Source of the DNA: Loktanella sp. S4079
GTDB lineage: Bacteria; Pseudomonadota; Alphaproteobacteria; Rhodobacterales; Rhodobacteraceae
Length of the DNA stretch: 64,000 nucleotides
Reading direction: 5' to 3'
NCBI RefSeq assembly: GCF_000967725.1
Contig: NZ_JXYE01000002.1
Location: 1,426,001 to 1,490,000 of the forward strand
Position numbers and translations under genes: made by a program. Shown piece after piece: positions 8,731-16,132 of this stretch (positions are counted from its first letter, which is position 1; every line of letters starts with the position of its first letter). The notes beneath the pieces are model-generated. The model made no database searches, had not been told where the DNA came from, and saw only the letters and a program-made list of their open reading frames with translations.

Positions 8731-8886
8731 ACGCGGTCCAACACCCGGATAGCGCCAGCTTTCCGGTCCCCGAAATCTAGGGGATCGCCCTCCGTCAGCG
8801 CGTTGCGCCCACGGGGGCGCTACTGCTTTACGCCGCGCGTTCCTATATACGCAAGGCAACCGAAACGACGCGAGGGGCCAAGGCCT
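8731..8886 (+). other. Intergenic leader of ffh with two hairpins
   Basis: Two small stem-loops precede ffh: TCCCC/GGGGA (8767-8784) and GCGCCC/GGGCGC with an ACGG loop (8805-8820). The second could end transcription of the upstream gene, but no T-run follows. A TATATA at 8844-8849 is a possible -10 element. The conserved GGAAGGAAGCAGCC core of SRP RNA was searched for and is not present. Confidence 0.4.
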
Positions 8887-10386
8887 ATGTTTGAGAATCT
8901 ATCCGACCGCCTTTCCGGGGTCTTTGACAAGCTAACCAAACAAGGTGCGTTGTCTGATGATGACGTCAAAACCGCCCTGCGCGAGGTCCGCGTGGCCCTG
9001 CTAGAGGCTGACGTCTCGCTGCCTGTCGCGCGTGATTTCATCAAAGCGGTCCAAACCAAGGCAACAGGCCAAGCGGTCACCAAATCCATCACCCCCGGCC
9101 AGCAAGTTGTTAAGATCGTCCATGACGAGCTGAAGCATGTTTTGACAGGCGATGCAGAACCCGGTGATCTGAAGATCGACAACCCACCCGCCCCGATCCT
9201 AATGGTCGGTCTGCAAGGTTCGGGTAAGACGACAACAACCGCGAAATTGGCAAAGCGTTTGAAAGAGCGCGATGGCAAACGCGTTTTGATGGCATCACTT
9301 GACGTGAACCGCCCTGCCGCGATGGAGCAGCTGCAAATCCTTGGCGGGCAGATTGGTGTCGATACGCTGCCCATTGTTAAGGGCGAAGATCCTGTCGCCA
9401 TTGCGAAACGTGCCAAGACCCAAGCCAGCCTCGGCGGCTATGACGTGTATATGCTCGACACTGCGGGCCGTTTGCATATTGATCAGGAACTGATCGCGCA
9501 GGCGGCTGCAGTACGTGACGCCGTAAACCCGCGCGAGACACTGTTGGTCGTTGACGGCCTGACAGGTCAGGACGCGGTCAATGTTGCCCAAGAATTCGAC
9601 GATAAGATCGGTGTTTCCGGCGTTGTCCTGACCCGTATGGACGGTGACGGCCGCGGCGGTGCCGCGCTTTCGATGCGCGCGATTACGGGCAAGCCCATCC
9701 GTTTCGTCGGTCTCGGCGAGAAGATGGACGCGATTGAAACCTTTGAACCAGACCGGATCGCTGGCCGCATTCTGGGCATGGGTGACATTGTTGCGCTTGT
9801 CGAAAAAGCCCAAGAAACCATCGAGGCTGAACAAGCCGAACGCATGATGAAGCGCTTCCAAAAGGGTCGCTTCAACATGAACGACCTGAAAATGCAGCTT
9901 GAGCAAATGATCAAGATGGGCGGCATGGAAGGTATGATGGGCATGATGCCCGGCATGGGCAAGATGGGCAAACAAATGGCCGCTGCTGGTATCGACGACA
10001 GCATCCTTAAGCGCCAGATCGCCCTGATCAACTCTATGACGAAAAAAGAGCGCGCCAACCCTGACATTTTGGCCGCATCACGCAAGAAACGTATCGCCAA
10101 AGGTGCCGGTCTTGAGGTGTCAGAGCTGAACAAGCTGCTCAAGCAACAGCGCCAGATGGCTGACATGATGAAAAAGCTGGGAAAAGGCGGCATGCTAAAA
10201 CAAGCCATGAAAGGCATGTTCGGCAAAGGCGGCGGAATGCCAGCCGGCATGCCCGACATGAACGATCCCAAAGCCATGGAAGAAGCGGCCAAAGCACTGA
10301 AGGGCAAAATGCCCGGTGGTCTGCCCGGTCTGGGTGGCGGCATGGGTCTTCCCCCCGGTCTCTCTGGTTTCGGAAAGAAAAAGTAA
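8887..10386 (+). CDS. ffh: Signal recognition particle protein Ffh
   Basis: 499 residues. The start at 8887 follows a GAGGGG ribosome site; a longer frame upstream lacks homology. N domain at about 1-90, G domain with P-loop GLQGSGKTT (109-117), the DTAGRLH GTPase motif and TRMDGDGRGG, then the methionine-rich M domain (about 330 to the end), which binds signal sequences and 4.5S RNA. The M domain has long runs of Met-Gly-Lys and a Gly/Pro/Met-rich tail. Together with the receptor FtsY it targets inner-membrane proteins co-translationally. It starts a compact plus-strand cluster. Confidence 0.97.
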   Translation: MFENLSDRLSGVFDKLTKQGALSDDDVKTALREVRVALLEADVSLPVARDFIKAVQTKATGQAVTKSITPGQQVVKIVHDELKHVLTGDAEPGDLKIDNPPAPILMVGLQGSGKTTTTAKLAKRLKERDGKRVLMASLDVNRPAAMEQLQILGGQIGVDTLPIVKGEDPVAIAKRAKTQASLGGYDVYMLDTAGRLHIDQELIAQAAAVRDAVNPRETLLVVDGLTGQDAVNVAQEFDDKIGVSGVVLTRMDGDGRGGAALSMRAITGKPIRFVGLGEKMDAIETFEPDRIAGRILGMGDIVALVEKAQETIEAEQAERMMKRFQKGRFNMNDLKMQLEQMIKMGGMEGMMGMMPGMGKMGKQMAAAGIDDSILKRQIALINSMTKKERANPDILAASRKKRIAKGAGLEVSELNKLLKQQRQMADMMKKLGKGGMLKQAMKGMFGKGGGMPAGMPDMNDPKAMEEAAKALKGKMPGGLPGLGGGMGLPPGLSGFGKKK

Positions 10387-10389
10387 GCC

Positions 10390-10938
10390 ATGACACCCGC
10401 CCCCACCCTTTCCACGGCACGTCTGGTCCTGCGCGGCCCAGAGAAACGCGACCTTGCGGCCTTTACCGCATGGGCAACGCGTTCTGCCCGCATGGAAAGC
10501 GTCGGCGGCAAAGTTTCAGAGCGCGACGCTTGGCGTGGTTTTTTGGCAGGTGTTGGTCATTGGAACTGGCATGGCTACGGGCTCTTTACCGTCACCGAAA
10601 AATCCTCTGGGGTTGCGACTGGCCGCGTTGGTGTCCTGAACCACATCGAATGGCCTCAGCCTGAAATGGCGTGGCATATGTTTGACGGTTTCGAAGGGCG
10701 CTCCTACGCTTTTGAGGCTGCCTGCGCCGTACGTGAATGGGCGGGCCGGACGCTCGGTCTTGAACCGCTGATTTCACTGATTGCGCCCAGCAATACACGC
10801 TCACTCGCCCTGGCCACCCGTTTGGGTGCTGCCGAGGAACGTCGGGATGTCATCGACGGTGAAAAGGTGATCGTGATGCGGCACCTTGCCCATGATGATC
10901 CACGCGCCACAGCCCAAGCAGCGGGGGCAATTTCATGA
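10390..10938 (+). CDS. GNAT-family N-acetyltransferase (RimJ/RimL type), copy 1
   Basis: 182 residues, three bases after ffh. It has the RimJ/RimL layout: an N-terminal RLVLRGPEKRDL strand-turn, a central strand with EWPQPEMAWHMF, and a C-terminal acetyl-CoA region followed by LISLIAPSNTRSLALATRLG. The acceptor substrate is unknown. It shares most of these blocks with the next gene, so the pair arose by tandem duplication. The stop and next start overlap in ATGA. Confidence 0.85.
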   Translation: MTPAPTLSTARLVLRGPEKRDLAAFTAWATRSARMESVGGKVSERDAWRGFLAGVGHWNWHGYGLFTVTEKSSGVATGRVGVLNHIEWPQPEMAWHMFDGFEGRSYAFEAACAVREWAGRTLGLEPLISLIAPSNTRSLALATRLGAAEERRDVIDGEKVIVMRHLAHDDPRATAQAAGAIS

Positions 10939-11495
10939 TCCCGACGCTGCAAACCAAACGGCTGACGATGCGTGCGCCGCGCTGGGACGATTTCGACGCC
11001 TATGCTGCATTCCGCGCGTCCGATCGGACCAAGCTGCTTGGCGGGCCCTTTACCCGCGAGCGGGCCTTTACACAGCTTGCTGAAATTGCGGGCCATTGGG
11101 CACTGCGTGGCTTTGGGCGCTGGATCGTCGCGGATCGTGAAACCGACGCGGCATTGGGTGTTGTCGGTCTTTACTACCCCGAAGGCTGGCCAGAACCCGA
11201 AATCGCATGGTCGCTGTTTGCCAATGCCGAAGGGCGCGGGATCGCGCAAGAGGCGGCAGTGACTGCCCGCAATTATGCCTATCAAACGCTGGGGTGGACC
11301 ACCGCAATCAGCCTGATCGATCCAGCTAACACCCGCTCGGTTGCCTTGGCCAAACGGTTGGGCTGTACCGATGGGGAAACATTTCAGCACAATACACTTG
11401 GACTGATGCATATCTGGCGGCACCCGTCACCGGATGCTGCGGGCACGACACCTACGCTTAACGATGAAACTGTTAAAGGAACGCCACATGTCTGA
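10935..11495 (+). CDS. GNAT-family N-acetyltransferase (RimJ/RimL type), copy 2
   Basis: 186 residues, a paralogue of the preceding gene (compare GWPEPEIAWSLF and ISLIDPANTRSVALAKRLG). Coupled to the first copy by a 4-bp ATGA overlap and to chorismate mutase by an 8-bp overlap (ATGTCTGA), so the two GNATs and chorismate mutase form one translational unit. Substrate unknown; RimJ/RimL relatives modify ribosomal protein N-termini, which would fit the ribosomal context, but this is only suggestive. Confidence 0.85.
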   Translation: MIPTLQTKRLTMRAPRWDDFDAYAAFRASDRTKLLGGPFTRERAFTQLAEIAGHWALRGFGRWIVADRETDAALGVVGLYYPEGWPEPEIAWSLFANAEGRGIAQEAAVTARNYAYQTLGWTTAISLIDPANTRSVALAKRLGCTDGETFQHNTLGLMHIWRHPSPDAAGTTPTLNDETVKGTPHV

Positions 11496-11784
11496 CGCCG
11501 TCACTCGTGCAGCTGAGCTGCTTAAGAACCACCGCGAGAGCATCGACAGATTGGACGCGATCCTTGTTTACACATTGGGCGAGCGTTTCAAGCACACTCA
11601 AGCCGTCGGCAAACTCAAAGCCGAACATGACCTTCCACCAAGCGACCCTGCCCGCGAAACGCAGCAGATCGCGCGGTTGACCGAACTTGCAAGCCAGGCT
11701 GATCTTGATCCTGAGTTTGCCAAGAAATTCCTGAACTTCATCATTCAGGAAGTGATCCAACACCACAAACAACACCAATCGTAG
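11488..11784 (+). CDS. Chorismate mutase (AroQ type)
   Basis: 98 residues; the ATG at 11488 follows AAAGGA at a normal distance, and the longer in-frame start upstream would lie deep in the GNAT gene. It is all-helical with the AroQ pattern: RESIDRLDAILVYTLGERF, an AVGKLKAEHDLP stretch with the active-site Lys, and a C-terminal FLNFIIQEVIQ helix. Converts chorismate to prephenate in phenylalanine and tyrosine synthesis. The stop codon lies inside a copy of the dispersed 22-nt palindrome. Confidence 0.9.
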   Translation: MSDAVTRAAELLKNHRESIDRLDAILVYTLGERFKHTQAVGKLKAEHDLPPSDPARETQQIARLTELASQADLDPEFAKKFLNFIIQEVIQHHKQHQS

Positions 11785-11802
11785 GGTGGATTTCAATCCA
11801 CC
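11781..11802 (+). repeat. Dispersed 22-nt palindromic repeat, copy A
   Basis: GTAGGGTGGATTTCAATCCACC, a near-perfect hairpin. The TAG stop of the chorismate mutase gene is formed by bases 2-4 of the element. See copies at 15595, 56658 and 59410. Confidence 0.75.
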
Positions 11803-11832
11803 ACACCCCTGCCATTTATAGGAGAATACACC

Positions 11833-12210
11833 ATGGCTATGAAAATTCGTCTCGCACGCGGCGGTTCCAAAAAGCGCCCTCACTACGCAATCGTGGCTGC
11901 TGACAGCCGCATGCCACGTGACGGCCGCTTCATCGAAAAGCTGGGCACATATAACCCAATGCTGCCAAAAGACAGCGAAGACCGCGTGAAAATGGACATC
12001 GAGCGCGTCAAATACTGGTTGGGTGAAGGCGCACAGCCAACTGACCGTGTTTCCCGCATGCTGGAAGCCGCAGGCGAGCTGCCTAAGAAAGACCGCAGCA
12101 ACCCTAAGAAAGGTACACCTGGCAAAGCTGCTCAGGCACGCGCGGAAGAAAAAGCAAAAGCTGCTGAAGAAGCTGCAAACGCTCCTGCTGAAGACGCAGC
12201 AGAAGAGTAA
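11833..12210 (+). CDS. rpsP: 30S ribosomal protein S16
   Basis: 125 residues. The first about 80 are the conserved S16 core ([49 protein letters not shown]). The remaining about 40 are a Lys/Ala/Glu-rich tail usual in alphaproteobacteria. The start at 11833 gives MAMKIRL after AGGAG; a second ATG two codons later is possible. S16 helps assemble the 30S subunit. It opens the conserved rpsP-rimM-trmD-rplS order. Confidence 0.97.
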   Translation: MAMKIRLARGGSKKRPHYAIVAADSRMPRDGRFIEKLGTYNPMLPKDSEDRVKMDIERVKYWLGEGAQPTDRVSRMLEAAGELPKKDRSNPKKGTPGKAAQARAEEKAKAAEEAANAPAEDAAEE

Positions 12211-12220
12211 GAAACGCATG

Positions 12221-12259
12221 TGTTGCCCGGCTGAATGGCTGGGCAACACCCCTTTGGGG
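12221..12259 (+). other. Two adjacent stem-loops after rpsP
   Basis: TGTTGCCC/GGGCAACA (12221-12248) is directly followed by CCCC-TTT-GGGG (12249-12259). The second stem contains the GGGGA ribosome site of the next small gene. The first could act as an attenuator or as a processing signal; no T-run follows it. Confidence 0.55.
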
Positions 12260-12266
12260 AAATACC

Positions 12267-12419
12267 ATGTTTCGTTTGCTACGCCTTGCAATTTTTACGA
12301 CGTTTGCATTTATCGCGGGCATTCTGACCGAACGCAGCAATGCGCAAACGCTCTGTCAGGATAACAACGGACAATGGGTCAATCGAATGTGCCTAGGATC
12401 GGAAATGCCCAATGACTGA
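12267..12419 (+). CDS. Small exported protein of unknown function (50 residues)
   Basis: A 50-residue frame starting at an ATG seven bases after GGGGA and ending inside the start of rimM (overlap ATGACTGA), so it fits exactly between rpsP and rimM. Residues 1-27 are a signal peptide (basic MFRLLR start, hydrophobic core, ...SNAQ cleavage site). The mature part is only about 24 residues and carries two cysteines (Cys30 and Cys42), which could form a disulfide. It is easily missed because of its size. Function unknown; the gene order and coupling argue that it is real. Confidence 0.7.
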   Translation: MFRLLRLAIFTTFAFIAGILTERSNAQTLCQDNNGQWVNRMCLGSEMPND

Positions 12420-12945
12420 ACGTGTAATTGTCGGCTCACTTGGTGGTTCTTTTGGCGTCAAAGGCGAAGTTCGTCTGAAATCCTTCTGCACAGAGCCAGA
12501 GGCCATCGCAGATTACACTCCGCTTTATACAGAAAGTGGTCGATCATTCGCCCAGATGGTTCTGACGGGGCAACTCAAGAACGGGTTTACCGCGCGCATC
12601 GACGGCATCACCACCAAAGAAGAGGCCGACGCGTTACGCAATACGCCGCTTTATGCGGATCGCGATGCAATGCCATCGCTGCCTGACGATGAATTCTATT
12701 ATGCAGACCTGATCGGCCTCACTGTGCTTGATGCAGGTGGCGCAACACTTGGCACGGTGCGCAACGTGATGGATCACGGTGCAGGTGATTTGCTTGAAAT
12801 CGCCGTACCAGCGCAGTCTGACACGGTATTGCTCCCCTTTACAAAGGCAAACGCGCCAACTGTTGACCTGAGCGCGAAACGGATCATCGTTGACCCGCCA
12901 GAAGGGCTTTTTGCTACAGACGATCAATCACAAGATAAGTCGTAA
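12412..12945 (+). CDS. rimM: Ribosome maturation factor RimM
   Basis: 177 residues with an N-terminal RimM beta-barrel (RVIVGSLGGSFGVKGEVRLKS at about 4-24) and a C-terminal PRC-barrel (about 95-170, with the EFYYADLIGL motif and VLLPFTKA). Binds S19 and the 30S head and is needed for 16S rRNA processing. Start overlaps the preceding small gene; its 3' end overlaps the convergent kinase gene by 32 bp. Confidence 0.95.
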   Translation: MTERVIVGSLGGSFGVKGEVRLKSFCTEPEAIADYTPLYTESGRSFAQMVLTGQLKNGFTARIDGITTKEEADALRNTPLYADRDAMPSLPDDEFYYADLIGLTVLDAGGATLGTVRNVMDHGAGDLLEIAVPAQSDTVLLPFTKANAPTVDLSAKRIIVDPPEGLFATDDQSQDKS

Positions 12946-13846
12946 TCAGACTCCGCAGTCGCTCTCGTCGCGTTGCGTTTTTTGCGTATCTCAAAAGCCC
13001 ACGATACAAGAACCACCCGTAAAAGAACCACAGTGTCGATGGCAATTCGTCCGATGGCAGTTCAGCGGCCTGAGCCAAATCAATGACATCCTGTTCTGCT
13101 ACGCCCCATGGAGATGCCGAAGAATTCTCCGCCTTGAGCGCCACATGAAACACCAAATGCGCTAGATCACGTGCGAGCGGTGTTTTCGCACCGACCCCAG
13201 TATCAAACCCATAAAGGGTCTGACCGTCAAAATGAAAGTTATGCGGGGCAAAGTCTCCATGGCCCGCAACACGGCAAATCTTGCCTCCCTGCAAAGCGGA
13301 GCCGTCATTATCGAGGCGTGATTTGAAATGCGCAGCCAACGCCAGATCATCGCCGTCCAATCCATTATTCGGCACCTGATCCAGCTTTGACAGCCAATAC
13401 TGCGCAGAGAACTTTCCCTGTTCGCGACGCCCCCCCACATACTTGTGGTGCCAGCGCCCGACGTGACGGTACAGATCCGAAGCGCTGTGCAGCAACAAAG
13501 GCTCACCAGGTAGTTTGGACACGATCAGCAGCCCAACCGTCGGATCAAGGTCAATCAACTGGTTTAAACGGCAGTCACCATCATTCATCTTTGGTCCGAC
13601 CTCGCGCAGCTCGTGGCCAAGTTTGGTGACCAATTCCGCCGCATTTGGCCGGGTGACGTGACGCGCAATAATCGGCTGGTCCCTAAAGGTCCCCGCAAAA
13701 ACCGCAGAGTGCGGTTTGGCGCGCAGCAACTCACCGCGCATGATTTGACGCATCGGTGTGCTTTGTGGCGCCGCCTGTTCCCATCGCTGAATTGCGTTTG
13801 CGCGCTCCTCGGCGCGATCAAGATATCTGTCGAAATCAGTTGGCAT
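12914..13846 (-). CDS. APH-like phosphotransferase family protein
   Basis: 310 residues with the kinase-like fold of the aminoglycoside phosphotransferase/choline kinase group. The Brenner motif HGDFAPHNF (about residues 195-203) carries the catalytic Asp, and GFDTGVG follows as the metal-binding (DFG-like) motif. The substrate could be a small metabolite or a lipid; antibiotic resistance cannot be inferred. It lies on the opposite strand inside the ribosomal cluster, between rimM and trmD, so its transcript is antisense to any rimM-trmD read-through. Confidence 0.8.
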   Translation of the reverse strand: MPTDFDRYLDRAEERANAIQRWEQAAPQSTPMRQIMRGELLRAKPHSAVFAGTFRDQPIIARHVTRPNAAELVTKLGHELREVGPKMNDGDCRLNQLIDLDPTVGLLIVSKLPGEPLLLHSASDLYRHVGRWHHKYVGGRREQGKFSAQYWLSKLDQVPNNGLDGDDLALAAHFKSRLDNDGSALQGGKICRVAGHGDFAPHNFHFDGQTLYGFDTGVGAKTPLARDLAHLVFHVALKAENSSASPWGVAEQDVIDLAQAAELPSDELPSTLWFFYGWFLYRGLLRYAKNATRRERLRSLITTYLVIDRL

Positions 13847-13908
13847 TGGTATAGTCCAACACGATGTTGCCTCTTTCGCAATGGCCAGTCATCCCATAGA
13901 ACCACCCC

Positions 13909-14730
13909 ATGTCAGATCAAATAAAAAAATCCATCTCAGGCAAAGCGATTGGCCGTAAATCAATTCGGGCAACCTTTAAGCCGCGTGAATTGATGACCGA
14001 TGCGCCAGAGCTTGCCGGATCTTGGACTGCGCAAATCATCACGCTCTTTCCGCAGGCATTTCCCGGCGTCTTGGGCGAGAGTCTGACGGGCAAGGCCCTG
14101 CAAGACGGGCGCTGGCAGCTGCAAACCTATGACCTGCGCGAATACGGCATCGGCAAACACCGCAATGTCGATGATACCCCTGCTGGCGGTGGTGCGGGCA
14201 TGGTTTTGCGGGCAGATGTGTTAGAGACCGCAATCAAAGAAGCGCGTTCTGGCGCACGTGGGCATATGCCCTTGGTTTACCTGTCCCCGCGCGGGCGGCG
14301 GTTTGATCAAACAATGGCGCGCAACTGGGCACGCGCTGATGGGGTGACATTGCTATGTGGGCGTTTCGAAGGCGTCGATGAACGTGTCTTGCAGCATTTT
14401 GGCATCCAAGAAGTTTCCCTCGGCGATTTTGTCATGACTGGTGGCGAAATCGCAGCCCAAGCGATGATTGACGCAACCGTCCGGCTCTTGCCGGGGGTGT
14501 TGGGTAATGCCGATAGCGCCGTCGAAGAAAGCCACTCAAATGGCTTGCTCGAGCATCCGCAATACACAAAACCCGCCGAATGGCAGGGGCACGCAATTCC
14601 CGATGTTTTGCTATCGGGCAACCACGCCAAAATCGCTGAATGGCGTCGCGAGATGTCCGAAAAGATCACACAAGAACGGCGGCCCGATTTATGGGCCGCA
14701 CATTGCGCGAAAACCCAAAAAGAAACTTGA
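13909..14730 (+). CDS. trmD: tRNA (guanine-37-N1)-methyltransferase TrmD
   Basis: 273 residues. A non-conserved N-terminal extension of about 42 residues (rich in Lys/Arg) precedes the SPOUT core, which starts at WTAQIITLFPQAFPG. The knotted AdoMet site is visible: YLSPRGRRFDQ, LLCGRFEGVDERV and SLGDFVMTGGEIAA. Methylates G37 of tRNAs reading CNN codons and prevents frameshifting. The ATG at 13993 would remove most of the extension; similar extensions are known in related bacteria, so the longer form was kept. It faces away from the kinase gene and therefore needs its own promoter in the 62 bp between them. Confidence 0.95.
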   Translation: MSDQIKKSISGKAIGRKSIRATFKPRELMTDAPELAGSWTAQIITLFPQAFPGVLGESLTGKALQDGRWQLQTYDLREYGIGKHRNVDDTPAGGGAGMVLRADVLETAIKEARSGARGHMPLVYLSPRGRRFDQTMARNWARADGVTLLCGRFEGVDERVLQHFGIQEVSLGDFVMTGGEIAAQAMIDATVRLLPGVLGNADSAVEESHSNGLLEHPQYTKPAEWQGHAIPDVLLSGNHAKIAEWRREMSEKITQERRPDLWAAHCAKTQKET

Positions 14731-14967
14731 TCACAAGGGGGATGCCCCCTATAGAACGCCAGTCTGCAGACCAATGGTCTATGGATTCGTTTGGCTATGT
14801 CATATGTCGCGTCTTCTTCGACGCAATGCAGACAGACCCAAACCAATAAATGAACGACGACGTGATCTCTGGCGGGCTTATCAGTGATAGGGACCCGGTG
14901 AAGACCAAGAGCTCTCAGGTTGCGCAGAAACATTGTGGAATACCACAAGCATCAAAGGAGCTCTCAG
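14731..14967 (+). other. rplS leader region with hairpins and a direct repeat
   Basis: 237 nt without a convincing gene. GGGGGATGCCCCC sits just after trmD (about 14738-14750). TTGTGG-AATA-CCACAA is a perfect hairpin (14933-14948) shortly before rplS. GAGCTCTCAG occurs twice (14909-14918 and 14958-14967), the second copy merging with the ribosome-binding site and touching the start codon. An autoregulatory leader is possible. Confidence 0.4.
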
Positions 14968-15351
14968 ATGGATCTGATTGCACAACTCGAAGCGGAGCAA
15001 GTTGCTGCGCTGGGGAAAGAGATCCCCGACTTTAAAGCGGGTGACACCATCCGCGTTGGTTACAAAGTGACCGAAGGCTCACGTACACGTGTGCAAAACT
15101 ACGAAGGCGTCTGCATCGCCCGTAAAAACGGTTCCGGCATCGCCGGTTCATTCACCGTTCGCAAAATTTCCTTTGGTGAAGGCGTAGAGCGCGTATTCCC
15201 TCTGCACTCCACCAACATCGACAGCATCACCGTGGTTCGCCGTGGTCGCGTGCGTCGCGCGAAACTGTACTACTTGCGTTCACGTCGTGGTAAATCCGCA
15301 CGTATCGCAGAAGTTACCAACTACAAAGCGCCAAAAGGCGCTGAAGCGTAA
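14968..15351 (+). CDS. rplS: 50S ribosomal protein L19
   Basis: 127 residues; the start at 14968 follows AAAGGAG. The conserved L19 signatures are [31 protein letters not shown] and [11 protein letters not shown], with the [19 protein letters not shown]-terminal block. L19 lies at the 30S-50S interface. Followed after 11 bases by rpmE. Confidence 0.97.
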   Translation: MDLIAQLEAEQVAALGKEIPDFKAGDTIRVGYKVTEGSRTRVQNYEGVCIARKNGSGIAGSFTVRKISFGEGVERVFPLHSTNIDSITVVRRGRVRRAKLYYLRSRRGKSARIAEVTNYKAPKGAEA

Positions 15352-15362
15352 GGATTGCTGTC

Positions 15363-15587
15363 ATGAAAAAAGATATCCATCCAGATTACCACATCATCGA
15401 CGTCAAAATGACCGATGGTACTGTGGTTCAGATGAAATCCACTTGGGGCAAAGAAGGCGACCAAATGGCGCTGGACATCGACCCATCCGTACACCCAGCA
15501 TGGAACGGCGGTTCTTCGACACGCCTGCTGGACGCCGGTGGCCGTGTTTCCAAGTTCAAAAACAAATACGCTGGTCTGGGCTTCTAA
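15363..15587 (+). CDS. rpmE: 50S ribosomal protein L31
   Basis: 74 residues starting [10 protein letters not shown], the L31 signature. The CxxC zinc-ribbon cysteines of zinc-binding L31 are absent, so this is the zinc-independent form. It ends the ribosomal cluster and is followed by a palindromic repeat and a strong terminator. Confidence 0.95.
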   Translation: MKKDIHPDYHIIDVKMTDGTVVQMKSTWGKEGDQMALDIDPSVHPAWNGGSSTRLLDAGGRVSKFKNKYAGLGF

Positions 15588-15594
15588 GACCGCT

Positions 15595-15616
15595 GGTGGA
15601 TCAAGATCCACCCTAC
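15595..15616 (-). repeat. Dispersed 22-nt palindromic repeat, copy B
   Basis: On the minus strand it reads GTAGGGTGGATCTTGATCCACC, differing from copy A only in the loop. It starts eight bases after the rpmE stop codon. Confidence 0.75.
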
Positions 15617-15622
15617 GTATTC

Positions 15623-15654
15623 AAAACGCCGCTCATGAAAATGGGCGGCGTTTT
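15623..15654 (+). terminator. Terminator of the ribosomal protein cluster
   Basis: AAAACGCCGC and GCGGCGTTTT pair, with four further pairs (TCAT/ATGG) around a GAAA tetraloop, followed by TTTTCATTTG. It can also work on the other strand. Confidence 0.9.
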
Positions 15655-15782
15655 CATTTGATGGGGCCCGATAGGCTGACGGGTCAAACGTCTTAAAACA
15701 ATGATGACAGCGCCGTTTTATTTACGTAGCAAATAGGCCATGAATTGGGACACCCAAGTTTGCGTAGATTAGGTATCACACG

Positions 15783-16097
15783 ATGCATCATCCCCTAAGT
15801 AGTCTGATCGATCAAATCGTCCAAAACGCCGAAAAACGTGGTGATCTGGATAATCTCTCGGGTGCAGGAAAGCCCCTGCCCGCTGTAGATAATCCACAAG
15901 ATGCGGTGTTGAGCCGGATGATGGCGGAAGCTGATGCCAAATCACCAGTAGTCATCCTGAAACAGCAAATTACAGCGGCACAAGAGCGGCTTAGATCGCT
16001 GACGGACCCGGCTGAGCGCCGCGATCAAATGTTGGTCATTTCCGAACTGCACACAAAGCTGGCGTTAGAAATGGAAGCGTTTCGTAAATACGGATAG
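15783..16097 (+). CDS. DUF1992 (DnaJ-associated) family protein
   Basis: 104 residues. The family core is visible: LIDQIVQNAEKRGDLDNLSGAGKPL at the N-terminus (about 8-32), followed by helical segments. In eukaryotes the domain occurs in DNAJC28; bacterial stand-alone copies have no known function. Transcribed alone, convergent with the helicase gene. Confidence 0.85.
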   Translation: MHHPLSSLIDQIVQNAEKRGDLDNLSGAGKPLPAVDNPQDAVLSRMMAEADAKSPVVILKQQITAAQERLRSLTDPAERRDQMLVISELHTKLALEMEAFRKYG

Positions 16098-16132
16098 GTC
16101 GCCGCACAGTTGCGCGCGACGACCCTTTGTCA

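Noticed and set aside
8731..8886. SRP RNA gene next to ffh
   Set aside because: The conserved GGAAGGAAGCAGCC core was looked for and not found on either strand here.
9567..10511. Open frame of 314 codons antisense to ffh
   Set aside because: Pro/Met/Ser-rich translation produced by the Met/Gly-rich M domain read backward; no features of a real protein.
12914..13846. Antibiotic-resistance gene
   Set aside because: The APH fold is shared by many metabolic and lipid kinases; nothing supports aminoglycosides as substrate.
14781..14849. 22-codon frame between trmD and rplS
   Set aside because: No ribosome site and no conservation signal.
15880..15896. TAATCCACA, one base from a DnaA box
   Set aside because: Single imperfect copy inside a coding region; no cluster or A/T-rich unwinding element.
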